DNA of 64,000 nucleotides from Bdellovibrionaceae bacterium UBA2316 (lineage in GTDB: Bacteria; Bdellovibrionota; Bdellovibrionia; Bdellovibrionales; Bdellovibrionaceae): positions 15,433-79,432 of the forward strand of contig DDVI01000047.1 of assembly GCA_002345205.1 (NCBI GenBank). The letters run 5' to 3'. This document shows positions 31,206 through 40,386 of the stretch, piece by piece. The position numbers were made by a program, and so were the translations under genes. A model generated the notes under the pieces. That model searched no databases. It was not told the DNA's origin and saw nothing but the letters and a program-made list of their open reading frames with translations. Positions within the stretch are counted from its first letter, which is position 1. Each line of letters opens with the position of its first letter.

Positions 31206-31631
31206 CTACTCCTGATACTCAATGCCCATGCTCTTGGCTGTTCCTACAACTTGGTTCATCGCTGATTCAACTTTCATACAGTTCAAATCAGGAAGTTTAG
31301 TTGTAGCGATTGCTTTAACTTCGGCTAATTTAATTTTGCCTACTTTGTCCTTCTGAGGTTGTTTAGAACCTGAAGTCAGCTTTAAAGCTTTCTTGATTAA
31401 AGACGATACCGGAGGCGTCTTCGTGATGAAGGTAAACGAGCGATCTTGATAAACAGTGATGATAATCGGAATGATATCATCGCCCAACTTCGATGTTCTC
31501 GCGTTGAACTGTTTACAAAATTCCATGATGTTAACACCATGTTGCCCGAGTGCCGGTCCCACGGGAGGCGCTGGATTTGCCTTTCCTGCCGGTATTTGCA
31601 ATTTGATCATACCTGTAACTTTTTTTGCCAT
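31206..31631 (-). CDS. rplK: 50S ribosomal protein L11
   Basis: 141 aa from ATG 31631, with AGGAGTGGG upstream. L11 organises the GTPase-associated centre and is required for RelA-dependent stringent control. N-terminus MAKKVTGMIKLQIPAGKANP, Pro-rich PAPPVGPALGQHGVNIMEFC, and C-terminal SAMNQVVGTAKSMGIE are all standard. It follows nusG after about 95 nt. Confidence 0.97.
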   Translation of the reverse strand: MAKKVTGMIKLQIPAGKANPAPPVGPALGQHGVNIMEFCKQFNARTSKLGDDIIPIIITVYQDRSFTFITKTPPVSSLIKKALKLTSGSKQPQKDKVGKIKLAEVKAIATTKLPDLNCMKVESAMNQVVGTAKSMGIEYQE

Positions 31632-31726
31632 TTCCCACTCCTGCAAATATAAACGAATACCCCTTCTATTCTAAAAAGGGGTATAAGCCAAATATTATTT
31701 TATGTGATTTGTAAAATTAATTATGT

Positions 31727-32266
31727 TTACTGTTTTTCAACTTGAACAAAGTCTAATTCAACCGGTGTTGAACGACCAAAGATACTAACGGCAACCTTAA
31801 CTTTACCTTTTTCTTCGTTAATATCTTCAACTACGCCGTTAAAGTTACTAAAAGGACCGTCCACAACCATGACCGCATCACCCACAGAGTATTTGATCTT
31901 CTGTTTTGGTTTTTCTGCAATACCGGCCATTTGCTGAGTTACGCGCATAACCTCATGCTCCGGAACCTCTGGTGGTCTTAATTTTCCACCTACGAAACCA
32001 GTTACTTTAGACGATTGCCTTACTAACTGCCATGTCTCGTCGTTTAGACTCATTTTGATAAAGATATAACCCGGGAAAAATTTTCTCGATTTTGTTTGTT
32101 TTTGACCTTTTACAAGTTCAACAACGTTTTCAGCTGGGATCAAAATCTCGCCGAACATTTTTTCCATTTTTTTTGTTTTAATTTTTTCTTCAATGGCAGA
32201 CTTAGCTGTTTGTTCACAGCCAACTTGAGTGTTTACAATGTACCATTTGTGTTGAAGCTCTTCCAT
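31727..32266 (-). CDS. nusG: Transcription elongation/antitermination factor NusG
   Basis: 179 aa. NGN domain at residues ~8-115 (KWYIVNTQVGCEQTAKSAI, PGYIFIKMSLND) and a KOW domain at the C-terminus (VGDAVMVVDGPFSNFNGVVE). NusG couples RNA polymerase to Rho or ribosomal S10. It lies 14 nt after secE, a near-universal pairing. Confidence 0.97.
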   Translation of the reverse strand: MEELQHKWYIVNTQVGCEQTAKSAIEEKIKTKKMEKMFGEILIPAENVVELVKGQKQTKSRKFFPGYIFIKMSLNDETWQLVRQSSKVTGFVGGKLRPPEVPEHEVMRVTQQMAGIAEKPKQKIKYSVGDAVMVVDGPFSNFNGVVEDINEEKGKVKVAVSIFGRSTPVELDFVQVEKQ

Positions 32267-32280
32267 TAATCACTCCTGCT

Positions 32281-32658
32281 CTAGTTAATGATACCCTTAA
32301 CGATGAAGTTAGATAAGAAGTCGAATACAGTAATGATTACAGAAGAAATCAATACGAACACGATTACCACAACAGTCAAAGCCGACACATCTTTACGAGA
32401 TGGAAAAACAACTTTACTGATCTCAAGAACCACTTCACGTCCCCAAGCCGTAACTTTAGGGTTAAATTGTAAATACAAGAAAAGCCCGAAACCAACTACA
32501 ACAGGTAAACCATGTTTAAATAAGTCGTTTTCGTTTAAACGAGCAATCACGGCAAATGCGCCAGAAAACGATTTCAAAATTAAGTGCAGGCTGAAACCGA
32601 TAAGGAATGCGAAAATCGCGAAACTTAATGTTAATATTTTTTCATTATTTTTATTCAT
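32281..32658 (-). CDS. secE: Preprotein translocase subunit SecE
   Basis: 125 aa with three predicted membrane helices (residues ~8-30, 45-65 and 92-118), the three-helix type found in enterobacteria. Between helices 2 and 3 is the conserved amphipathic segment EVVLEISKVVFPSRKD. It clamps SecY, encoded 24 kb downstream. It sits between tRNA-Trp and nusG. Confidence 0.94.
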   Translation of the reverse strand: MNKNNEKILTLSFAIFAFLIGFSLHLILKSFSGAFAVIARLNENDLFKHGLPVVVGFGLFLYLQFNPKVTAWGREVVLEISKVVFPSRKDVSALTVVVIVFVLISSVIITVFDFLSNFIVKGIIN

Positions 32659-32709
32659 AAACTCTCGCTTAAGTGTGCCATGTCCATGGCAATGAAGTCT
32701 AGGTAAAAT

Positions 32710-32785
32710 TGGCAGGGGCGGAGGGATTCGAACCCACGACCTAACGATTTGGAGTCGTTCGCTCTACCGCTAGAGCTACACCCCT
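32710..32785 (-). tRNA. tRNA-Trp (CCA)
   Basis: 76-nt cloverleaf: acceptor AGGGGTG, anticodon loop CTCCAAA giving CCA, T-arm GGGTTCGAATCCC, and an encoded 3' CCA. Between the tuf terminator and secE, the common tuf-trpT-secE order. Confidence 0.97.
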
Positions 32786-32788
32786 AAA

Positions 32789-32819
32789 CAAAAAAAACCC
32801 CCAGAAGCCTCTGGGGGTC
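32789..32819 (-). terminator. Terminator of tuf
   Basis: Minus strand ACCCCCAGAGG and CTTCTGGGGGT form an 8-9-bp GC-rich stem followed by eight T residues, 10 nt after the tuf stop. tRNA-Trp begins immediately after the T-run. Confidence 0.88.
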
Positions 32820-32828
32820 TTAGAAATA

Positions 32829-34019
32829 TTACTCGATGATTTCGACAACTACGCCGGCACCAACAGTTCTACCACCCTCACGGATCGCAAAACGTAATTC
32901 TTTTTCCATCGCGATTGGATTGATTAACTCAACTGCGATTTCAACACGGTCACCTGGCATAACCATTTCAGTTCCCGCTTTAAGAGTCACAACACCTGTA
33001 ACGTCTGTAGTACGGAAGTAAAACTGAGGACGGTATCCGTTGAAGAATGGAGTATGACGTCCGCCTTCTTCTTTTGTAAGGATATAGGCTTCAGCTTTGA
33101 ATTTCTTGTGAGGTTTAACTGTTCCTGGTTTAGCAAGAACTTGTCCACGCTCAACGTCTTCTTTTTTAGTACCACGAAGAAGAACGCCGCAGTTATCTCC
33201 AGCTTGACCTTCATCTAACAACTTACGGAACATTTCGATTCCAGTAACAGTTGTTTTTTGAGTTGGACGAAGACCAACGATTTCGATCTCTTCATTGATT
33301 TTGATGATACCACGTTCAACACGGCCAGTAACAACTGTACCACGACCAGAAATTGAGAACACGTCCTCAACTGGCATTAAGAAAGTTTTATCAACCGCGC
33401 GAACTGGAGTTGGGATGTAAGAATCACAAGCAGCCATTAACGCTTTGATTGAAGGGCGACCTAGTTCAGAAGTATCACCTTCTAAAGCTAATTTCGCAGA
33501 ACCTTTAACTATTGGAATTTTGTCGCCAGGGAATTCGTATTTGCTTAATAGCTCACGAACTTCCATTTCAACAAGCTCAAGAAGATCTTTATCGTCAACC
33601 ATGTCTACTTTGTTCATGAAAACAACTAGAGCAGGAACACCTACTTGGCGCGCAAGAAGGATATGTTCACGAGTTTGTGGCATAGGACCGTCAGCAGCAG
33701 AAACTACTAGGATCGCGCCGTCCATCTGAGCAGCACCAGTGATCATGTTTTTTACGTAGTCAGCATGCCCCGGGCAGTCAACGTGTGCATAGTGGCGGTT
33801 TTCAGTTTCGTACTCAACGTGAGTAGTAGAGATAGTGATACCACGTTCTCTTTCTTCAGGTGACTTATCGATCTGATCGTAAGACATAGCAGCTGCTTTA
33901 CCTTCAGTTGCTAGAGTTGTAGTGATCGCAGCAGTTAAAGTCGTTTTACCATGGTCAACGTGACCGATAGTACCGATGTTCACATGCGGCTTACTTCTGT
34001 TAAACTTCTCTTTAGACAT
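32829..34019 (-). CDS. tuf: Translation elongation factor Tu
   Basis: 396 aa. EF-Tu delivers aminoacyl-tRNA to the ribosome. G1 GHVDHGKTTL, switch II DCPGHADYVKNM, G4 NKVDM, and C-terminal EGGRTVGAGVVVEIIE are intact. AGGAGG lies upstream of the ATG. This is the only tuf in the window, in the tRNA-flanked tufB-type position and not behind fusA. Confidence 0.98.
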   Translation of the reverse strand: MSKEKFNRSKPHVNIGTIGHVDHGKTTLTAAITTTLATEGKAAAMSYDQIDKSPEERERGITISTTHVEYETENRHYAHVDCPGHADYVKNMITGAAQMDGAILVVSAADGPMPQTREHILLARQVGVPALVVFMNKVDMVDDKDLLELVEMEVRELLSKYEFPGDKIPIVKGSAKLALEGDTSELGRPSIKALMAACDSYIPTPVRAVDKTFLMPVEDVFSISGRGTVVTGRVERGIIKINEEIEIVGLRPTQKTTVTGIEMFRKLLDEGQAGDNCGVLLRGTKKEDVERGQVLAKPGTVKPHKKFKAEAYILTKEEGGRHTPFFNGYRPQFYFRTTDVTGVVTLKAGTEMVMPGDRVEIAVELINPIAMEKELRFAIREGGRTVGAGVVVEIIE

Positions 34020-34105
34020 TATTCCTCCTGCAGAGATATTTTGTTTTTTATAAACAGTTTACTTTTCAAAATTCCAAACTAACACATTCACGGCTTTTTT
34101 TATAG

Positions 34106-34180
34106 TGGAGCCCGTGATCGGAGCCGAACCGACGACCTCACCCTTACCAAGGGTGTGCTCTACCACTGAGCTACACGGGC
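34106..34180 (-). tRNA. tRNA-Thr (GGT)
   Basis: 75-nt cloverleaf: acceptor GCCCGTG, anticodon loop TTGGTAA giving GGT, encoded CCA. Last of four tRNAs before tuf. Confidence 0.96.
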
Positions 34181-34183
34181 AAC

Positions 34184-34238
34184 AAATTTCTGGAATTCTA
34201 GAATTCGGATACACCGAAATTCTGGAATTCTGGAAAAT
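34184..34238. repeat. Nested GAATTC-rich repeats between two tRNA genes
   Basis: The spacer contains a perfect 14-bp palindrome GAATTCTAGAATTC (34193-34206), three copies of TCTGGAATTC-like sequence, and a GAATTCGG...CCGAAATTC inverted pair. It could form a hairpin that helps separate the two tRNAs in the precursor. Confidence 0.5.
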
Positions 34239-34315
34239 TGGAGCGGGAGACGGGTCTCGAACCCGCAACCCTCTGCTTGGAAGGCAGATACTCTAGCCAA
34301 TTGAGCTACTCCCGC
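34239..34315 (-). tRNA. tRNA-Gly (TCC)
   Basis: 77-nt cloverleaf: acceptor GCGGGAG, anticodon loop CTTCCAA giving TCC, T-arm GGGTTCGAGACCC, encoded CCA. Confidence 0.97.
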
Positions 34316-34437
34316 TTCATTTTGAGTTCTAAATGCTTAAGTCCTACTTCGAACATAACCACTTAGAACTCAAAAAACTTCAATAAGATGTCTAAGAAAC
34401 ATTTTAAACATATTATTGATTTTGGCCCGTAAAAACT

Positions 34438-34523
34438 TGGTGGACAGGGAAGGATTCGAACCTTCGTAGACGTAAGCCAACGGATTTACAGTCCGTCCCC
34501 TTTAGCCACTCGGGCACCTGTCC
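34438..34523 (-). tRNA. tRNA-Tyr (GTA)
   Basis: 86-nt class II tRNA with a long variable arm. Acceptor GGACAGG, anticodon loop CTGTAAA giving GTA, encoded CCA. About 120 nt of plain sequence separates it from tRNA-Gly. Confidence 0.97.
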
Positions 34524-34533
34524 TCAGAAAAAA

Positions 34534-34609
34534 TGGAGCTGGTTATGGGACTCGAACCCGCAACCTGCTGATTACAAATCAGCTGCTCTACCAATTGAGC
34601 TAAACCAGC
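34534..34609 (-). tRNA. tRNA-Thr (TGT)
   Basis: 76-nt cloverleaf: acceptor GCTGGTT, anticodon loop TTTGTAA giving TGT, encoded CCA. First of the Thr-Tyr-Gly-Thr-tuf series, the same order as thrU-tyrU-glyT-thrT-tufB of E. coli. Confidence 0.97.
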
Positions 34610-34668
34610 AACAAAATATTATCTAAAACAAAAACGATTTATTGATCTTGTGAAAAGATAACCAAACT

Positions 34669-34697
34669 TATTTATTAATAAATGCGGACAGAGTCAA
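34669..34697 (-). promoter_or_regulatory. Predicted promoter of the tRNA-tuf operon
   Basis: Minus strand TTGACT (34692-34697), 17 bp, TAAATA (34669-34674), about 60 nt before tRNA-Thr(TGT). It lies in the 210-nt gap after rlmB; the rest of that gap holds no supported gene. Confidence 0.55.
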
Positions 34698-34819
34698 AGG
34701 GATTTATTTGAGTTTCACGTAACTGAATGCGGCATATCCTTTTCAACCCTTGGGATTTCAGGGATGCCTCGACTTTCCGACATAAAAAAACAGTCTGAAA
34801 ATTAGGCATTCCCTTCCCG

Positions 34820-35596
34820 TCAGCGCTTCGATGAACGAGGGCTAAAGTGCTGGCGGCGGTACTCATACAGCGATAAAGCCGCTGCCACCGACACATTAAA
34901 ACTAGCTTCCGAAGATGCCTGGGGAATAGACACAAGTTCGTCGCAAAGGGTTTCGGTGGTCGATCGTAATCCCTTGTCCTCAGCCCCAAGTATGAAAATT
35001 GTTCTCGGTGCGAGTTTGATATCGAAGATAGTTTTCTTACCTTTGTGGCTCAAACCGTAAACCCAAAAGCCTATTTCTTTGAAATGTTCGATTGGATTTT
35101 TGAAATTTGTCTCCGCGGTGATCGGGACATGTTCGACTCCCCCACACGCAACTTTATGCGCGGTCGGAGTTAAATCTACTGACCGATTATCAGGTATATA
35201 AATCCCGTCTACATTTAACAACCACGACGAACGAGTGATCGCACCCAAATTATGTGGATCCTCAACGCCGTCTAAGAATAGCAAAAGACTTTTATCCTTT
35301 AATGCACTTTCGTCAAACTCTGGGCGGTCTTTTGCCCACACCAAACAATTTTGATGGTTTTGATAGAGACTATCGAGTGCACCTTTTGTTTTTTCTTCGG
35401 TAATGAATCGAAATTTTTTGGAAGCGTCTAGAATGTTATTTTTAAGCTGCTGAGAGGTTTCCTTTGTATAGAAAATCTTAGAAATATGAGAGGGATTAAC
35501 TTTCAGAACTTCTTCAATCGCGTGCGTACCAGCGATCAACCTCTCTGACGTATTCGCTGACTGCCTTGGGGGACGATCAGTTCTCTTTTTGTTCAC
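34820..35596 (-). CDS. rlmB: SpoU/TrmH-family 23S rRNA 2'-O-ribose methyltransferase
   Basis: 258 aa. The N-terminal substrate-binding domain (LIAGTHAIEEVL near residue 20) and the SPOUT knot are complete. Motif 1 HNLGAITRSS (residues 114-124) contains the catalytic Asn and Arg, motif 2 is ILGAEDKGLR, and motif 3 is IPQASSEASFNVSVAAALSL. RlmB modifies G2251 (E. coli numbering) of 23S rRNA using SAM; the exact target here is inferred. It overlaps the preceding gene by 20 nt. Its N-terminus is short and basic. Confidence 0.85.
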   Translation of the reverse strand: MNKKRTDRPPRQSANTSERLIAGTHAIEEVLKVNPSHISKIFYTKETSQQLKNNILDASKKFRFITEEKTKGALDSLYQNHQNCLVWAKDRPEFDESALKDKSLLLFLDGVEDPHNLGAITRSSWLLNVDGIYIPDNRSVDLTPTAHKVACGGVEHVPITAETNFKNPIEHFKEIGFWVYGLSHKGKKTIFDIKLAPRTIFILGAEDKGLRSTTETLCDELVSIPQASSEASFNVSVAAALSLYEYRRQHFSPRSSKR

Positions 35597-36059
35597 ACGT
35601 AAATCCTGTTTTTTCTACTGTTGATTTGATCTGCTCGAAAACGGATTCGCAAATTGATTTACCGCTGTTTTGACGAGCCTGAGATTTAGTTGCGCCTTGT
35701 TTTGTATAAAACAACTCACAGCCTTGGCCTTTGTACTCGATATATAGTTCGCGAATCTCGCTGCCGTTCTTACATGTCAGACTTTTTTGAAGTCCACTTG
35801 CAGAGACCACAGGATGCGTTGCTGGTGTGCCATTTGGCGGGTTTACATCAATAGGTGGTTGCGGTTGAACTTTTTCTTGCGCTTTATTTTGCGATTGAGT
35901 TGTGTGCGATTGTGGCTGTTTTTGGTTTCTACGTTCATATTCCATGCGAGCTTTTATTTGTAAATCTTCGGAGCGAGTCGTTCCCAACTCAGAGTCCTGA
36001 GCATTCACTACTGCAGAAATAAAAACTATTAAAGATAATGCTAAATAGTTCATTCTCAT
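35577..36059 (-). CDS. Secreted protein of unknown function, four-cysteine C-terminal domain
   Basis: 160 aa. A signal peptide is visible (residues 1-20, cleavage after VVNA). A Gln/Pro-rich, probably disordered linker spans residues ~45-85. A compact C-terminal region with four cysteines (LTCKNGSEIRELYIEYKGQG, CELFYTK, CESVF, GFTC) could form two disulfides. It sits between the S1-domain gene (2-nt gap) and rlmB, so it is probably co-transcribed with them. I do not recognise the family. Confidence 0.75.
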   Translation of the reverse strand: MRMNYLALSLIVFISAVVNAQDSELGTTRSEDLQIKARMEYERRNQKQPQSHTTQSQNKAQEKVQPQPPIDVNPPNGTPATHPVVSASGLQKSLTCKNGSEIRELYIEYKGQGCELFYTKQGATKSQARQNSGKSICESVFEQIKSTVEKTGFTCEQKEN

Positions 36060-36061
36060 TC

Positions 36062-37276
36062 CTACTTTTTCTTTGCGCCAGTTTGCGCTTTTGCTAACAA
36101 ATCACCGAATGTCCCAAGGCCCCTCTTAGGACCTGAGCTCGATGATGTATGTTGTTTCCATGATTCGTCGATTTCTTCCGATGTTAAAGCCAGCAATACT
36201 TTACGACCGACTGGATCGATTTGTTCGATTTGTAAATCTAGAACATCGCCTTTGCTTTTATTGTCGTAGCTTTTAGCATCAACTGAATCACGCCATTTTG
36301 AACGTGGGAACAAGCCGTTGATACCGGGTACGATTGTAATGAAGTAACCAAATACTTCTTTCTTTTCTACTGTACCTTTGATTTTAGTGCCCGGAGGGTA
36401 ATTTTTTTCGAACTCAGTCCATGGATCTATAGCGGTTCCACCCTCTTTGATAGAAAGAGAAATTTTCATGCGATCGCCATCATCAATTTTCAAGATTTTA
36501 GCTTGAACAGACTGACCAATAGCTACCACATCACTTGGATTTTGAACTCTGCCCCAGGCTAGTTCGGAAATATGTACGAGCCCTTCGACGCCTGGTTGTA
36601 TTTCTACGAAAGCGCCGTAGGCTTCTAATTTAGTAATACGGCCGGTGATGATATCACCCACTTTAAATTTCTGAAGGAAGCTGCCTTCATTTTCTGCCTT
36701 TTGAAGATCCAGAATACGACGACGAGATACAACGATGTTACGTCCGTTGTTTTCAAATTGAGTGATTAAAAATTCGAATTTTTTATTTAAATACACCGTA
36801 GGATCTGAGTCTGGTTTCGCATCGATCTGGCTGATTGGACAGAATGCCAATTTCTTTTGAATTTCAACACGGAAACCGCCCTTAACTTGCTCAATAACTC
36901 GCCCTTCCACTGGAATTTCCATATCGAATGCATCCTCTAGAGAATCCGTTGTCGATGCCGCCATGCGAGCTGATTTGTAGCGAAGTAGAATTTCATCATG
37001 AGTTACCCGCACAACCACGACTTCAATAACATCGCCCACTTTATGAGTGATTTGTTTGTCATCGTTTAAAAGTTCAGCTTTAGGTAAAACACCGTCCATC
37101 GGAGTACCTGTTGAAACAAATACTGAGTCGCCATGAAGAGACACGATTTCGCCACGAAACTCGTCTCCTTTTTTTAACTTACGAGTTCCCGCTGTCATGG
37201 ATTGTTCGAATAGCGACGCAAAGTCGCCTTCGTTTGTTTTAATTTCGTCACCGAATGCATCACGTTTAGTAGTCAT
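36062..37276 (-). CDS. S1 RNA-binding domain protein (ribosomal protein S1-like)
   Basis: 404 aa with four S1 domains in tandem, at about residues 37-105, 120-190, 205-278 and 292-370. The third is closest to consensus (GDIITGRITKLEAYGAFVEI, GLVHISEL). Ribosomal S1 usually has four to six; this could be the S1 homologue that unfolds and delivers mRNA to the 30S subunit, or a smaller paralogue. A Ser/Gly/Lys tail closes the protein. Nine nt after proS. A gene symbol is withheld because the full-length rpsA may lie elsewhere. Confidence 0.85.
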   Translation of the reverse strand: MTTKRDAFGDEIKTNEGDFASLFEQSMTAGTRKLKKGDEFRGEIVSLHGDSVFVSTGTPMDGVLPKAELLNDDKQITHKVGDVIEVVVVRVTHDEILLRYKSARMAASTTDSLEDAFDMEIPVEGRVIEQVKGGFRVEIQKKLAFCPISQIDAKPDSDPTVYLNKKFEFLITQFENNGRNIVVSRRRILDLQKAENEGSFLQKFKVGDIITGRITKLEAYGAFVEIQPGVEGLVHISELAWGRVQNPSDVVAIGQSVQAKILKIDDGDRMKISLSIKEGGTAIDPWTEFEKNYPPGTKIKGTVEKKEVFGYFITIVPGINGLFPRSKWRDSVDAKSYDNKSKGDVLDLQIEQIDPVGRKVLLALTSEEIDESWKQHTSSSSGPKRGLGTFGDLLAKAQTGAKKK

Positions 37277-37284
37277 CTTCTGTC

Positions 37285-39024
37285 CTATTTCTTAAGAGGT
37301 AATTTTTCTACAATGTAGCTAATGATTTGGCCCTCCGGCACCTTGGTCATTTGCTTTGTTTTTCGTTCCACGACTTCAACGTCACCTTGCTCAAGGGTTT
37401 TAGCACCGAAGTTAATTCGCAGTGGCATACCCAATAAGTCAGCGTCTTTGAACTTGAATCCCGGACGCTCGTCACGGTCATCAAGAAGCACGTCGTAGCC
37501 CATTTCTTTTAATTTTTCATAAGTATCATGTGCTTTCTTTGAAACTTTTTCGTCTTTCAAATCGAGCAAGCAAATATGCACTTGGAACGGAGCTATCGAT
37601 ACCGGCCAGATAATTCCGTCCGCATCGTGCATCTGTTCGATGATGGCTTGAATCGTCCGAGATACACCAATTCCGTAACAGCCCATTTCAAATGGTTGCG
37701 CTTTTCCGTTTTTATCAAGGAACGTCGCTTTCATTTTTTCAGAGTATTTGCGGCCTAGGTAAAACACGTGACCAACTTCGATACCACGAAAGGCCTGAAG
37801 TTTACCGTTGCTCTTGGGACATTTATCGCCCGCTCGAGCCATCCGTAAATCAACAACCGCTTTTGGGGTAAAATCGATTCCATGATTTACATTCTTTAAA
37901 TGGAAGCCATCTTCATTCGCGCCAACGATGTAGTTTTTAAGTCCGCTTACGCCATTATCCATGTACACAGGAATTGTTAAGCCAACTGGCCCACAAGACC
38001 CTGGGTTAGCACCGCTGACTTCCTTCACTTCGACGTCTGTTAACATTAAAGGATCGTTAGGAAGGTTTAATACTTTCTTAAGCTTAGTTGGGTTCAATTC
38101 GTCTGATCCACGCAACAAAACAGCCACCGGCTTAAGCTCTTTATCTTTTGGATCAAGACCTGAATTACCAGAATAGAACAAAATTTTCACAAGTTCTTTT
38201 TCAGCAACACCTGTCAATGCCGCAAGATCTTTGATTGTTTTCTGAGTCGGAGTTGCGAATTTTTCTTTTGGCAATGGTTGCGCATTCGATACGTGCGGCT
38301 CGAAATCAATGGCTGGGCAAACTTCGATATTCGCTGCGAAATCAGTCGTATCCGACACTAACAATGAGTCTTCACCTGCATCCGCAAGCAATTGGAATTC
38401 GTGGGTTTGCGACCCACCGATATTTCCGGCATCGGCTTCTACGATACGGTATTTCGCACCTAAACGATCGAAAATCGCTTTGTAAGCATCATACATAGCA
38501 TCGTAGGCTTTCAATGCGCCGTCTCTGTCCATATCGAATGAGTAGGCGTCTTTCATGATGAATTCACGACCACGCATTAAACCAAAGCGAGGGCGAATTT
38601 CATCGCGGTACTTGGTTTGGATTTGGTACAAGTTACGGGGTAAATCTTTGTAGGATTTCAAATCGTTACGAACATAATCCGTGATGGCTTCTTCGTGAGT
38701 CGCGCCCAGACAGAACCATTTTTCGTTACGGTTTTTAAGCCTCATTAAACCTGGGCCCATTTCATCCCATCGGTTTGTTTCCTGCCATAATTCTTTAGGA
38801 TGAAGAGCCGGCATTAGAACTTCTTGAGCACCACGTTTTTCAAGCTCTTCGCGAACGATCGCTTCGAATTTACGAATCGCCTTTAGCGCTAGTGTTCCAT
38901 AGGTAAAGATACCGGGATCTAGTTTTTTCATCATCCCGGCGCGGATCATCAATTTGTGTGATGGAATTTCCGCATCGTTTGGTGCTTCTTTCAGAGTGTA
39001 TAAGTGGCTTTTAGACCATTTCAT
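37285..39024 (-). CDS. proS: Prolyl-tRNA synthetase (bacterial type)
   Basis: 579 aa. Class II synthetase charging tRNA-Pro. Motif 2 region RDEIRPRFGLMRGREFIMKD and motif 3 CYGIGVSRTIQAIIEQ are present. Between motifs 2 and 3, residues ~230-395 form the YbaK-like editing insertion domain that removes mischarged alanine, typical of bacterial ProRS. The C-terminal anticodon domain includes LLDDRDERPGFKFKDADLLG. Its start overlaps the end of the response-regulator gene by 4 nt. Confidence 0.96.
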   Translation of the reverse strand: MKWSKSHLYTLKEAPNDAEIPSHKLMIRAGMMKKLDPGIFTYGTLALKAIRKFEAIVREELEKRGAQEVLMPALHPKELWQETNRWDEMGPGLMRLKNRNEKWFCLGATHEEAITDYVRNDLKSYKDLPRNLYQIQTKYRDEIRPRFGLMRGREFIMKDAYSFDMDRDGALKAYDAMYDAYKAIFDRLGAKYRIVEADAGNIGGSQTHEFQLLADAGEDSLLVSDTTDFAANIEVCPAIDFEPHVSNAQPLPKEKFATPTQKTIKDLAALTGVAEKELVKILFYSGNSGLDPKDKELKPVAVLLRGSDELNPTKLKKVLNLPNDPLMLTDVEVKEVSGANPGSCGPVGLTIPVYMDNGVSGLKNYIVGANEDGFHLKNVNHGIDFTPKAVVDLRMARAGDKCPKSNGKLQAFRGIEVGHVFYLGRKYSEKMKATFLDKNGKAQPFEMGCYGIGVSRTIQAIIEQMHDADGIIWPVSIAPFQVHICLLDLKDEKVSKKAHDTYEKLKEMGYDVLLDDRDERPGFKFKDADLLGMPLRINFGAKTLEQGDVEVVERKTKQMTKVPEGQIISYIVEKLPLKK

Positions 39025-40367
39025 GAATTAACCTCAATTCCATAAGATTTTATTTTTCTATGTAAGTAACTGCGCTCTAAACCAATAACTTCCGCTGTCT
39101 TAGAGATATTGCCGCCGTTTTCTTTGATTTTTTGTACTAGGTATTCTTTTTCGAACTGCGCGCGTGCATCACGGAATGTAGTCATGGCCGCTGTTGTAGA
39201 TTTACTAACGTCCTCAAGTCCAGCGAACTTCACGTCATGTACGTCTATATATTCAAGTGGAGTTAGGATATATACACGTTCTACGAAGTTTTTAAGCTCA
39301 CGCACGTTGCCTGGCCAAGCGTATTCCTGCATAAGCTGGATCGCTTTTTCCGAAAATACTTTTTTTGTTTCACCGCTTTCTCGTGCGAAGCTGTCACTAA
39401 AATACGATACCAATGTCGGAATATCAGTAGCTCGTTCACGAAGTGCAGGCACCCGGAAGGGTACTGTTTGAAGCATTGTATAGAAGTCTTCACGGAACTT
39501 GCTCTGACGAACAAGTTCACCCAAATCTTGAGTATTAGAGGCCAAAACGCGCACATCGGAAAGAATTTCTTCTTTTCCACCGAAGCGTTGAAATTTCTTT
39601 TCCTTGAGCAATTTCAATAATTTCATTTGTACAAACGGTGGAACTTCCTGAATTTCTTCAAGGTACAATGTTCCACCTTGAGCTAATTCTATTTTTCCAC
39701 GACGAGTTTTGTGCACCCCAGGGTAGGCGTCTTTTTCGATTCCAAATAATTCCCCTTCAATTAGTTCTTCAGAAACCGAAGCACAGTTGAATTCTATGAA
39801 TGGCTGGCTGGCGCGAGGACTGAAATAATGAACATTCTGCGCCACTAAATTTTTACCCGCACCATGTTCGCCGGTTACCAGACACCACGAGTTAGACGGG
39901 GCTAGCTGCGTGATAAGCTGTTTAAGCGATTTTACGTTGTCCGCATCGCCAACAATGGCAAGGCTCTTGCGAAGCTTGTTCAAAAGAGCCGTTTTTTCTT
40001 CTTTTTCATTTAAATAATTTTTTAAGTTATTTAACGTGATTACGATCTTATCAATTGAAAGAGGTTTTTCGATAAAGTCATACGCGCCAAGTTTGGTCGA
40101 CTTAACGGCCGTTTCGATCGTTCCATGACCTGAGATCATGATAAATTCGATTTGAGAGAACTTTTGGCGCGCTTGTTTTAAAGTTTCGATACCGTCCATA
40201 CCAGGCATCCAGATATCCAGGAATACAATCTGGGGGGAATCAGTTTGCATTTTCATCAAACCTTCTTCACCATTGGCAGCTGTGTCTACTTCGTATCCTT
40301 CGTCACGAAGGGAAGCACTCAGGACATCACGTATTGGTTTTTCGTCATCGACAATTAGAATTTTCAT
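39021..40367 (-). CDS. NtrX-like response regulator with degenerate sigma54-activator domain
   Basis: 448 aa: receiver domain (phospho-acceptor Asp51, Lys101), AAA+ domain, Fis-type helix-turn-helix (NISKTAEVIGLERSYLHRKI). The AAA+ core is worn. Walker A is GEHGAGKN (166-173). The loop that contacts sigma54, normally GAFTGA, reads DAYPGV (213-218). Walker B is GGTLYLEEI (231-239) and the arginine-finger region is FREDFYTML. It probably cannot activate sigma54 promoters and may act as a DNA-binding regulator. Lies 19 nt after its NtrY-like kinase. The DNA-binding end resembles NtrX. Confidence 0.9.
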   Translation of the reverse strand: MKILIVDDEKPIRDVLSASLRDEGYEVDTAANGEEGLMKMQTDSPQIVFLDIWMPGMDGIETLKQARQKFSQIEFIMISGHGTIETAVKSTKLGAYDFIEKPLSIDKIVITLNNLKNYLNEKEEKTALLNKLRKSLAIVGDADNVKSLKQLITQLAPSNSWCLVTGEHGAGKNLVAQNVHYFSPRASQPFIEFNCASVSEELIEGELFGIEKDAYPGVHKTRRGKIELAQGGTLYLEEIQEVPPFVQMKLLKLLKEKKFQRFGGKEEILSDVRVLASNTQDLGELVRQSKFREDFYTMLQTVPFRVPALRERATDIPTLVSYFSDSFARESGETKKVFSEKAIQLMQEYAWPGNVRELKNFVERVYILTPLEYIDVHDVKFAGLEDVSKSTTAAMTTFRDARAQFEKEYLVQKIKENGGNISKTAEVIGLERSYLHRKIKSYGIEVNS

Positions 40368-40386
40368 ATTCTAACTTATGACCCAT

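Noticed and set aside
34675..34989. 104-codon minus-strand frame overlapping rlmB
   Set aside because: It is out of frame with the well-supported RlmB and overlaps the tRNA promoter.
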